Assembly: GCA_003972855.1 (NCBI GenBank)
Contig: QOAS01000143.1
Span: 1-11,868 of the forward strand
From: Gammaproteobacteria bacterium
GTDB lineage: Bacteria; Aquificota; Aquificia; Aquificales; QOAS01
Reading direction: 5' to 3'
Length of the DNA stretch: 11,868 nt
Shown here: in pieces, positions 6,585-11,868 of the stretch
How positions within the stretch are numbered: the first letter of the stretch is position 1
How the letters are laid out: the number at the start of each line of letters is the position of its first letter
Program-made: the position numbers and the translations under genes
The notes under the pieces: model-generated
The model's database searches: none
Told to the model about the DNA's origin: nothing
Seen by the model: the letters and a program-made list of their open reading frames with translations, nothing else

Positions 6585-6633
6585 TGCAAGGGATTAAAAT
6601 TTAATAAACTTTCTTAGTATCGGAGGCTAAGAA
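6585..6633. promoter_or_regulatory. Divergent intergenic region with an inverted repeat enclosing a ribosome binding site
   Basis: This 49-bp gap separates the divergent starts at 6584 and 6634. It must hold promoter elements for one or both genes, and the AT-rich core TTAAAATTTAATAA (6594-6607) is the likely location. The plus-strand gene has GGAGG at 6622-6626, 7 bases before its ATG. That sequence forms the right part of the loop of a perfect inverted repeat: TTTCTTAG (6610-6617), loop TATCGGAGG (6618-6626), CTAAGAAA (6627-6634, whose last A is the first base of the ATG). The dyad could act as an RNA hairpin presenting or hiding the Shine-Dalgarno, or as an operator for a protein dimer. 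Confidence 0.55.
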
Positions 6634-6867
6634 ATGCTGGATTTACCCGTGGAAAAGTGGAATTCTCTCCTCAAAGAGGTCTACAAGAAAAACAGCGGAA
6701 CACTTGAGGAGTTGGAAAAAATCGTTGGAAACCTCGTCGGTAAGGACAAAATTAAAACCACCATAAAAGCATTGCTATATTTAGACTTCATCCAATTGGG
6801 GTTGGACATTGACAAAAACACAACTTGGAAGGCAACCGATATTTTGAGGGAGGAGGTTGGAAGGTAG
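6634..6867 (+). CDS. Small putative winged-helix protein, 77 aa
   Basis: I do not recognise a named family. The pattern suggests a compact winged helix-turn-helix: helix VEKWNSLLKEVYKK, helix TLEELEKIVGNLVG, a putative recognition helix KDKIKTTIKALLYLDF, then a hairpin-like segment IQLGLDIDKNTTWKATDIL as the wing. The protein is acidic-basic mixed, with no cysteine, signal or membrane segment, so it is cytoplasmic. The start has GGAGG 7 bases upstream. The TAG stop directly abuts the ATG of the next gene, so the pair is translationally coupled. If the fold call is right, it could be an autoregulator acting on the dyad in front of its own gene, as in small two-gene modules. This is inference from predicted secondary structure only. 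Confidence 0.65.
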   Translation: MLDLPVEKWNSLLKEVYKKNSGTLEELEKIVGNLVGKDKIKTTIKALLYLDFIQLGLDIDKNTTWKATDILREEVGR

Positions 6868-7500
6868 ATGCAAACCCTTCGGTGGGTAATTTGGATACCA
6901 CACCTCTATGAAAAGGGAATTGATCCATATCAGCCTAAATATCCCGCGCCAAAAAAATTCTCGTTTAATTACAATCCCCGCTCCCTTGAAGGGGAGGTTG
7001 AATGGATTGAAAGAGAAAAGGCTTTTAAATTTAAAACTACGAGTGGAGAAACCTATACCTTTGGGATTGCGGATTTCAACCCTCAAGTCGGATGTATTTT
7101 GCTTGAAGGTTACAATATCAATCTTGATAAATACATATTGGAACACCCTTTTTCGGTAAAGATAAAGGAGTTTTATCACCGCCACCGATACCATAGCGAT
7201 AGCGAAAAACTGGACGGTCTTTTACCCGCGGTAGTTTTGGGTAGCGAATGCTGGGAGATTTTTAATAAACACTATTGGTGTGATGCTTTAACAATAGTAT
7301 ACCGCCAAATCGTAAATGTTATAGCCTTTCATCTTCACTTTCACCAAAAAGTGCGACGCAAACCAAAGTTTGTAAAAAATACAGCGGGAAAGCTCACCTA
7401 TTTAAAGGTTTACTTCCACTTAGTGGGTGATTTTGAATACTACAAAAAGGCGGACACTTTATTAACTCATCTACAAAATGCTTACCTTCTTGAAGTTTAA
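6868..7500 (+). CDS. Unrecognised His/Cys-rich protein, 210 aa
   Basis: No family recognised. The N-terminal half (residues 1-95) looks mainly beta (FSFNYNPRSLEGEVEWIE, AFKFKTTSGETYTFGIADF). The C-terminal half is helical and unusually rich in histidine and aromatic residues: HRHRYH (104-109), CWEIFNKHYWC (128-138) and HLHFH (155-159), plus His184 and His201. These clusters could form a metal site (His104/106/109, Cys128, His135, Cys138, His155/157/159), although nothing proves it. There is no signal peptide or clear membrane span. Base composition is more AT-rich than in the DUF58 gene that follows. The start directly follows the upstream TAG, with GGAGG at 6852-6856. The 3' end overlaps the DUF58 start by 23 bp, so all three genes are likely one transcript. 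Confidence 0.72.
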   Translation: MQTLRWVIWIPHLYEKGIDPYQPKYPAPKKFSFNYNPRSLEGEVEWIEREKAFKFKTTSGETYTFGIADFNPQVGCILLEGYNINLDKYILEHPFSVKIKEFYHRHRYHSDSEKLDGLLPAVVLGSECWEIFNKHYWCDALTIVYRQIVNVIAFHLHFHQKVRRKPKFVKNTAGKLTYLKVYFHLVGDFEYYKKADTLLTHLQNAYLLEV

Positions 7501-8371
7501 AGAAAAAGAAAAAGTCTCCATAAATTTCGGTGGAAAGGTTTATATCGGTTTTACCTTGCTGGTCGGTTTTTCCGCGGTAAACACGGGAAACAACATTCTT
7601 TACATCCTCCTTTCCTTTCTTTTAGCCCTTATGGGTGTTTCGGGTTTTTTATCCCGCTACAACTTAAGGGGTCTTACGGTGAAACTTATCCCCCCAAAGG
7701 AGGTTTGGGCTAAAAAACCCACCCCTTTTGAGGTGGAAATTTACAACTCCAAGAGGTTACCCTCCTTTTTAATAACCGCCAAGGAGGAGGGAATAAACCT
7801 AAAAACCCTTTTCGTTATGGTGGAAAGGTCCGCCCGCCAAAAGGTAAAACTCACCTTCCCCCAAAGGGGTGTTTACAAACTGAAACACTTGGAGGTTACC
7901 AGTGAATTTCCCTTCGGACTGTTTAAGAGGAGTTGGATAGTTCCTTTGGAGGGGGAGGTTTTGGTCTATCCCCAACCCAAGGAGGTTAAGCTTTCCTTTC
8001 TTGCAACCAAAAAGGGAAAATCCGCGGGTTTTGTCCACTTTAAGAGTCAAAAAGGAGGTTCTTCCGTCCAAGGAATAAAAGAATATAGCGGGGAAGGATT
8101 GAGGCTTGTCCACTGGAAAGCTTTTGCCCGCCTGCGTCAGCTTTACGCGAAAAGGTTGGAGGAGGAAAGTCTAATAAGGGAGGTGGAAATAGACATAGAG
8201 AAGCTCCCCGCGGGTAATTTTGAAGATAAAATCTCCCAAGCGACCTATTTAGTTTTGAAGTTTTACAAAATGGGGTATGCGGTGGGACTCAAGTATAGGG
8301 ACAAATACATTCCCCCCGAAGGGGGGCAAGAACACTTTAAAAAACTTTTAAGATTTTTGGCTTTACTTTAA
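7478..8371 (+). CDS. DUF58 family membrane protein
   Basis: Two membrane helices at about 21-35 and 38-57 are followed by an immunoglobulin-like beta region (about 65-165). The DUF58 domain follows, marked by GIKEYSGEGLRLVHWKAFARL (199-219), the counterpart of the family signature in which a Gly-Asp/Glu-x-x-Arg-x-(I/V)-x-Trp-(K)-x-(S/T/A)-A-R motif occurs. At 297 residues it lacks the long von Willebrand A-like C-terminal extension found in larger members. DUF58 genes usually lie next to a MoxR AAA+ ATPase and a transglutaminase-like membrane protein, and the system is thought to help protein maturation or envelope integrity. Neither partner is in this window. The start overlaps the preceding gene by 23 bp and has no Shine-Dalgarno, so it depends on coupling. 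It is followed after 6 bp by the histidine-phosphatase gene. Confidence 0.85.
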   Translation: MLTFLKFKEKEKVSINFGGKVYIGFTLLVGFSAVNTGNNILYILLSFLLALMGVSGFLSRYNLRGLTVKLIPPKEVWAKKPTPFEVEIYNSKRLPSFLITAKEEGINLKTLFVMVERSARQKVKLTFPQRGVYKLKHLEVTSEFPFGLFKRSWIVPLEGEVLVYPQPKEVKLSFLATKKGKSAGFVHFKSQKGGSSVQGIKEYSGEGLRLVHWKAFARLRQLYAKRLEEESLIREVEIDIEKLPAGNFEDKISQATYLVLKFYKMGYAVGLKYRDKYIPPEGGQEHFKKLLRFLALL

Positions 8372-8377
8372 AAGCTT

Positions 8378-8977
8378 ATGCGGATTTACCTTCTAAGACA
8401 CGCCCAATCGGAGGGAAACAAGAGGGGGTTATTTCAAGGTTCTTTGGACTTTCCCCTTTCCGAGGAGGGCAAACTTCAAGCACAAAGGGCGGGAGAGTTT
8501 TTGAAACGGTTTGAGTTTGACCTCGTGGTTTCTTCCCCCCAAAAGAGGGCTTTGCAAACCGCCCGAATAGTGGCGGATATTTTGGGGTTAAAACTTAAAG
8601 TGGACGAGCGCCTTAGGGAAATCTCCTACGGTGTCTTGGAGGGAAAGAGCCACCACGAGGTGGAGAATTGGAGCGAATACCAAAAGTGGTTGGAAAATCC
8701 CGTGAAAAATCCCCTTCAAGGGGTAGACCCTATGGATAAACTCCAAGAGAGGGTGGAAAGTTTTCTAAACGAAATCCCCCAATGGGGTAAAAGCGTTTTG
8801 GCGGTTACCCACGGGGGAATAGTGAGGGCAATAATTTGCACCGTAGGAAATTTGGGTATGGAAAACCTCTGGAGGTTTTCGGTGTCAAACGTTAGCCTAT
8901 CGTTGGTTGAGTTAAAAAGGCTAAACCCCCCGAGGGGGAAAATAAAGTTTGTAAATTTGCCAACCGCGGAGGTTTAA
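8378..8977 (+). CDS. Histidine phosphatase superfamily protein (phosphoglycerate mutase-like)
   Basis: Branch-1 histidine phosphatase, 199 residues. The phosphohistidine motif LRHAQSEGN (6-14) includes Arg7 and His8. Arg57 in SSPQKRALQTA, Glu82 in LREISYGVLEG and His145 in VTHGGIVRA complete the catalytic pocket. Family members act as cofactor-dependent phosphoglycerate mutases, alpha-ribazole phosphatase (CobC) or small-molecule phosphatases. In Hydrogenobacter a member of this superfamily (PspA) is a metal-independent phosphoserine phosphatase. The present protein is too short for a typical dPGM (about 230-250), and its His145 context (THGG) fits CobC/GpmB-like phosphatases, so a phosphatase role is more likely than a mutase. 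The exact substrate is not decidable. It is last in the 6634-8977 run, starting 6 bp after the DUF58 gene. Its stop overlaps the stop of the convergent argC. Confidence 0.88.
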   Translation: MRIYLLRHAQSEGNKRGLFQGSLDFPLSEEGKLQAQRAGEFLKRFEFDLVVSSPQKRALQTARIVADILGLKLKVDERLREISYGVLEGKSHHEVENWSEYQKWLENPVKNPLQGVDPMDKLQERVESFLNEIPQWGKSVLAVTHGGIVRAIICTVGNLGMENLWRFSVSNVSLSLVELKRLNPPRGKIKFVNLPTAEV

Positions 8978-10005
8978 ACCGCGGAGGGAATTAACCCCCT
9001 CAGTCCTTCCCCTTCGTCCAAACCCAACATTAGGTTAGCGTTTTGCAAAGCCTGTCCGCTCGCACCCTTCACGAGGTTATCTATGGCGGAAACTATAACC
9101 GCCCTTTGGGTTCTCTCGTCGTAGGAGGGGTAAACAAAACAGTAGTTGGTTCTAATAACCTCCTTACTCTTGGGGGGGTAATCCACCACTTTTACAAACT
9201 CCTCACCTCGGTAGGTTTCCTCGTAAAGCTCCCTAAGGTCGGTCTTTTTAACTTTTAGGGTAACTATTGAGAGCATGCCCCTATCTATAGGCACCACCGC
9301 GGGGGTAAATCTAAACTTCAAACCCTTTCGGGTTAAGCTGTTGGCTACAAACTCCATCTCGGGTGTATGGCGGTGCATTGTCACCTTATAGGCAAACATG
9401 TTGTCGGTCATTTCGGGAAAGTGGAAGTGCTGTTTTAGTCCCCTTCCCGCACCGCTTACCCCCGAAAGCCCCACCACATTTATAGTCTCCTCCTCTATGA
9501 GGTCGGGGTTTTTAAGCAGGGGGTAAAGCGCCAAAAGGGTGGCGGTGGGATAGCATCCGGGATTTGCCACCAAATCGGCGTTTTTAATTTCTTCCCTAAA
9601 AACCTCCGTAAGTCCGTAAACCGCCTTTTGCAAAACCTCGGGGTGGGTGTGTTTGAATCCGTAAAAAGTCTCGTAATCGGGGAGGTTTTTAAAGCGGTAT
9701 GCCCCCGAAAGGTCTACCACCTTAAAGCCCCTCTCCAAAAGTTGGGGTGCAATTTCCATTGAAACCTCGTGGGGTAAAGCCAAAAACAGAAGCTTAACAT
9801 CTTGGGGGATTTCCTTGTAATCTTCCAAAATTAGGTCTCCCTCTTTAAACCCCTCCAAAAAGGGGAAAATTTCCTTTAGCCTTTTACCTTTGGAGGATTG
9901 CGAACCCGCAAAGGCTAACTCCATTTGCGGGTGATTTATCAAAAGACGGATAAGCTCCAGTCCCGTATAGCCCGTTGCTCCAAGGATTCCTACCTTTACC
10001 GACAT
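8974..10005 (-). CDS. argC: N-acetyl-gamma-glutamyl-phosphate reductase
   Basis: Third step of arginine biosynthesis: NADPH-dependent reduction of N-acetylglutamyl phosphate to the semialdehyde. The N-terminal Rossmann motif GILGATGYTGLELIRLL (6-22) binds NADP. The catalytic nucleophile is Cys151 in VANPGCYPTATLLAL, and the catalytic His211 lies in MHRHTPE. Conserved stretches VDLSGAYRFKN (97-107), GLSGVSGAGRG (179-189) and the C-terminal DNLVKGASGQALQNANLM are all present. The 343-residue length is typical for the type-1 enzyme. It stands alone with no other arg gene in the window, as expected for the scattered biosynthetic genes of Aquificota. There is no clear Shine-Dalgarno. The start is 23 bp from divergent hemD, and the end overlaps the convergent phosphatase gene by 4 bp. 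Confidence 0.96.
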   Translation of the reverse strand: MSVKVGILGATGYTGLELIRLLINHPQMELAFAGSQSSKGKRLKEIFPFLEGFKEGDLILEDYKEIPQDVKLLFLALPHEVSMEIAPQLLERGFKVVDLSGAYRFKNLPDYETFYGFKHTHPEVLQKAVYGLTEVFREEIKNADLVANPGCYPTATLLALYPLLKNPDLIEEETINVVGLSGVSGAGRGLKQHFHFPEMTDNMFAYKVTMHRHTPEMEFVANSLTRKGLKFRFTPAVVPIDRGMLSIVTLKVKKTDLRELYEETYRGEEFVKVVDYPPKSKEVIRTNYCFVYPSYDERTQRAVIVSAIDNLVKGASGQALQNANLMLGLDEGEGLRGLIPSAV

Positions 10006-10028
10006 TAAAGGTTTAAGTTTAAAAATTC
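10006..10028. promoter_or_regulatory. 23-bp divergent spacer between argC and hemD
   Basis: Very AT-rich (TAAAGG-TTTAAG-TTTAAAAA). It is too short to hold two complete promoters, so at least one -35 region must lie inside the opposite gene, or the two promoters overlap. No specific boxes are assigned. Confidence 0.4.
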
Positions 10029-10760
10029 ATGCCCACCGTTTTGCTCACCCGCCCGCAAGAAGAAATCCCGAAGGATACGCAAATATTTAAACGCTTTGGG
10101 TTTGAAGTGGTTTCCCTTCCCCTTATAGGGTTTGAGGAGGTTGAGTTTGCACCTCCGCGGTTGGAGGAATTTGACTACCTCTACTTTGGGAGCAAAAGGG
10201 GGGTAAGGTTTTTCCTCAAAAAGGTGAAAGAAATCCCTCCCTCCGTAAGGGTTATTGCGGTGGGAGAGAAAACCGCGGAGGAGCTTAGGAAACGGGGTGT
10301 AGAACCCTTTAAGGTCTTAAAAGGTTCTTCCAAAGACCTCGTTGAGTTGGCAAAAGAGGGAAAACTTCAAAGGGGAAAGATTTTGGCTATAACCCCGAAG
10401 GAATATATAAAGAGCATTCACCTCGTTGAGGAATGGGGGTTTGGTCTAAAAGTCCTCCCCGTTTACAGGACGGTTTTTATAAGGTATCCGCTTTCGGTGG
10501 TTGAAAGTGCGGTTATAAAAAGCGACATAATAATTTTTACAAGTCCATCAACATTTATGTCATTTTTGGAAAATTTGCAAAATCGGAAAGAACTTTTGGA
10601 TACAAAGATAATAGTAGCGATAGGAAAGACTACCGCGGGGGCGATAGAGGTGAGAGGTTTTAAGGTTTCTTTTATACCTTCCCGCCCCAATACGGAGGTA
10701 TTGGCAAAAGAGCTAATGGAGGAACTGGATGGTTCTAAAGGGAAAGACATTAAGGGGTAG
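10029..10760 (+). CDS. hemD: Uroporphyrinogen-III synthase
   Basis: Cyclises hydroxymethylbilane with inversion of ring D to uroporphyrinogen III, the branch-point precursor of heme, siroheme and cobamides. HemD is a poorly conserved family. Its usual landmarks are visible: the opening VLLTRPQEE, FDYLYFGSKRGVRFF (a variant of the 'FTS..gv..f' motif), VIAVGEKTAEELRKRG, KILAITPKEY, VLPVYRT, IIIFTSPSTFMSFLE, IVAIGKTTAGAIEVRG and a PSRPNTEVLAKEL tail. The two-domain repeat is intact, and 243 residues is normal. The end overlaps lpxC by 32 bp, so the two unrelated functions share a transcript. No Shine-Dalgarno is visible before the start. Confidence 0.92.
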   Translation: MPTVLLTRPQEEIPKDTQIFKRFGFEVVSLPLIGFEEVEFAPPRLEEFDYLYFGSKRGVRFFLKKVKEIPPSVRVIAVGEKTAEELRKRGVEPFKVLKGSSKDLVELAKEGKLQRGKILAITPKEYIKSIHLVEEWGFGLKVLPVYRTVFIRYPLSVVESAVIKSDIIIFTSPSTFMSFLENLQNRKELLDTKIIVAIGKTTAGAIEVRGFKVSFIPSRPNTEVLAKELMEELDGSKGKDIKG

Positions 10761-11556
10761 CGTAACCTTTGAAGGTGTAGGAATTCACACCGGTGAAATC
10801 TCCAAGATAACCGTCCACCCCTCTTCCCGTAAGGGGATTTTTTTTTACAAAGATGGAGTTGAAATACCAGCCTTGCACCAATTTGTGGTAAATACTTGGG
10901 CAAGCACCGATTTAGGCAAAGACGGGGTGGTGATAAAAACGGTTGAACACTTAATGGCTACCTTTTATTTGCTAAAGATTGACAGCGCGGTTGTGGAATT
11001 TCACCGAGGAAACGAGGTTCCGATAGCCGACGGTAGCGCAAAGGTATTTTACGAGGAATTTAAAAGGGTAGGCTTTGAAGAATTGGAGCATTATCAAACC
11101 CTCTTCGTTATAAAAGAGGAATTTGAAATAAGACCCAACGGAAACTTCGTTAGGGTAAAGCCTTTTGAGGGTGAAAAATTCTCCTTTGAAGGAGATTTCC
11201 CCTACATCGGACGCAAAAGGGTGGAATATTTGGGAACTCCCACGGAAGCCCTTATAGGTGCGAGAACTTTTTGTAGGGTGGAAGATGTTCCCCTTTTGTG
11301 GCTTGCCTCATTGGGAAAGGGAGGAAATCCGATAAACACCCTTCCCCTTTCCTACGATTTGGAATACTTGGTTTACAGCGACGAACCCGCCTATCACAAA
11401 CTCTTAGACCTTATAGGAGACATTTCCCTTATCGGTGGTAGGGTTGTGGGAGAAATATTCTCCTTTAAAGGTAACCACCGACTAAATCACCAACTAAGGG
11501 ATTTCTTAATAAAAAACTGCAAGAGGGAGGAGTTTACTCCCGCGAAGGCGACTTGA
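10729..11556 (+). CDS. lpxC: UDP-3-O-acyl-N-acetylglucosamine deacetylase
   Basis: Zn-dependent deacetylase, the committed step of lipid A synthesis; its presence implies an LPS-bearing outer membrane. Key residues are all present: FEGVGIHTGE (14-23), Glu73 and zinc ligand His74 in KTVEHLMA, the ARTFC segment (178-182) also seen in the Aquifex enzyme, zinc ligands His223 and Asp227 in HKLLDLIGDISLIG, and the general acid His250 in GNHRLNHQL. At 275 residues it is slightly shorter than the E. coli (about 305) and Aquifex (about 280) enzymes, with the loss at the C-terminus. The start is supported by GGAGGA about 6 bases upstream, inside hemD, and by similarity to the Aquifex N-terminus. Its 3' end overlaps the convergent DUF1858 gene by 23 bp. 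Confidence 0.96.
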   Translation: MVLKGKTLRGSVTFEGVGIHTGEISKITVHPSSRKGIFFYKDGVEIPALHQFVVNTWASTDLGKDGVVIKTVEHLMATFYLLKIDSAVVEFHRGNEVPIADGSAKVFYEEFKRVGFEELEHYQTLFVIKEEFEIRPNGNFVRVKPFEGEKFSFEGDFPYIGRKRVEYLGTPTEALIGARTFCRVEDVPLLWLASLGKGGNPINTLPLSYDLEYLVYSDEPAYHKLLDLIGDISLIGGRVVGEIFSFKGNHRLNHQLRDFLIKNCKREEFTPAKAT

Positions 11557-11776
11557 CCACTTTGGGTTTTTGGCAAACCTTTTTATAGTAACCCCTTACC
11601 TCTTCAAGCCAATTTTCCAACGGCAGAAGCCCGTAGTAATAGGCAACCTTTTTTAGGGTGCAATTTACCCTACCTTTACAGGTTTTGCAATACATTCCCC
11701 TTTGGACAAAAAACTCCTCCATCCGACCGCAGGCGTTTAAAAGCTCTTCCACCCTTGTTTTTTCGTTTATCTCCAT
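11534..11776 (-). CDS. DUF1858-type small cysteine protein, 80 aa
   Basis: Residues 1-50 fit the DUF1858 (hybrid-cluster-protein-associated redox disulfide) pattern: an opening beta/helix INEKTRVEELLNACGRMEEFFVQRGM, a redox-like CxxC pair (YCKTC, Cys30 and Cys33), another cysteine in RVNCTL (Cys39), and a closing helix KKVAYYYGL. The tail (residues 51-80) is basic and specific to this protein. In the family the CxxC is thought to be a redox or metal site, and the biochemical role is not settled. The start lies 4 bp downstream of the stop of the preceding minus-strand gene, so they form an operon. The end overlaps lpxC on the other strand by 23 bp. The domain call comes from pattern memory; with such a short protein it should be treated as probable. 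Confidence 0.75.
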   Translation of the reverse strand: MEINEKTRVEELLNACGRMEEFFVQRGMYCKTCKGRVNCTLKKVAYYYGLLPLENWLEEVRGYYKKVCQKPKVVKSPSRE

Positions 11777-11780
11777 AGTT

Positions 11781-11868
11781 TCACAATATAACCCTTATTT
11801 TTGACCCTTCCGCGGAAGGTATGACCTCTATCCTTTGGTCAAAGTATTCCGCCAATTCTTCTAAGTGG
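11781..11868 (-). CDS. C-terminal 28 residues of an unidentified protein (runs off the window)
   Basis: Reading from the right edge on the minus strand, an open frame covers 28 codons and ends with TGA at 11783-11781. It encodes LEELAEYFDQRIEVIPS (residues 2-18 of the visible part) and then AEGSKIRVIL. Codon use matches the neighbours (TCC GCG GAA, AAG/AGG, ATA), and the stop lies 4 bp before the next minus-strand ATG, so I take it as the end of a real gene. The amphipathic helix followed by a beta strand is too little to name the family. Confidence 0.6.
   Translation of the reverse strand, partial: HLEELAEYFDQRIEVIPSAEGSKIRVIL

Noticed and set aside
8378..8977. Naming the histidine phosphatase pspA, cobC or gpmA
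   Set aside because: The catalytic motifs define only the superfamily; the residues that set substrate preference cannot be judged reliably by eye.
11806..11819. 14-bp perfect palindrome CCTTCCGCGGAAGG as a terminator or operator
   Set aside because: It lies inside the coding end of the minus-strand gene, has no U-run, and is an extended case of the frequent CCGCGG word in this DNA.

Overview
The window reads like chromosomal DNA of a Gram-negative thermophile of the Aquificota (an Aquifex/Hydrogenobacter/Thermocrinis relative). Reasons: very tight packing with almost no intergenic DNA, Lys/Glu-rich proteins with many AAA/AAG and GAG/GAA codons, an Aquifex-like LpxC (ARTFC motif), and single biosynthetic genes scattered rather than grouped by pathway. 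The taxonomic call is an inference from sequence style and recalled relatives, not from a search.

Layout. (1) Positions 1-2612, plus strand: a small unrecognised gene, then a gene whose first ~75 codons encode a two-helix membrane protein and whose remainder encodes regions 3 and 4 of a FliA-type (sigma-28) sigma factor. Next come an ORF reading as FliJ joined to MotE, and an unknown exported protein. This is the tail of a flagellar operon whose upstream part seems to have been replaced by a small cassette. (2) 2609-4689: a TolC-family outer-membrane factor (minus strand), divergent by only 5 bp from a ZnuA/TroA-type metal-binding lipoprotein (plus strand). (3) 4694-6584, minus strand: rlmD-like RNA m5U methyltransferase followed by pth, overlapping by 8 bp. 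(4) 6634-8977, plus strand: a small putative winged-helix protein, an unrecognised His/Cys-rich protein, a DUF58 membrane protein and a histidine-phosphatase-family enzyme, all tightly spaced. (5) 8974-10005, minus strand: argC. (6) 10029-11556, plus strand: hemD and lpxC, overlapping by 32 bp. (7) 11534-11868, minus strand: the C-terminal end of an unidentified gene followed by a small DUF1858-type cysteine protein.

How they fit together. Most genes are housekeeping: arginine (argC), tetrapyrrole (hemD), lipid A (lpxC), translation (pth, rlmD). The unusual parts are the two membrane-tethered flagellar fusions at the left end and the unrecognised gene pair before the DUF58 gene. All convergent gene pairs overlap or nearly abut, and I see no stem-loop plus U-run terminator between them. 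No rRNA, tRNA, CRISPR array or insertion sequence was recognised, and no stretch over 300 bases lacks a gene.
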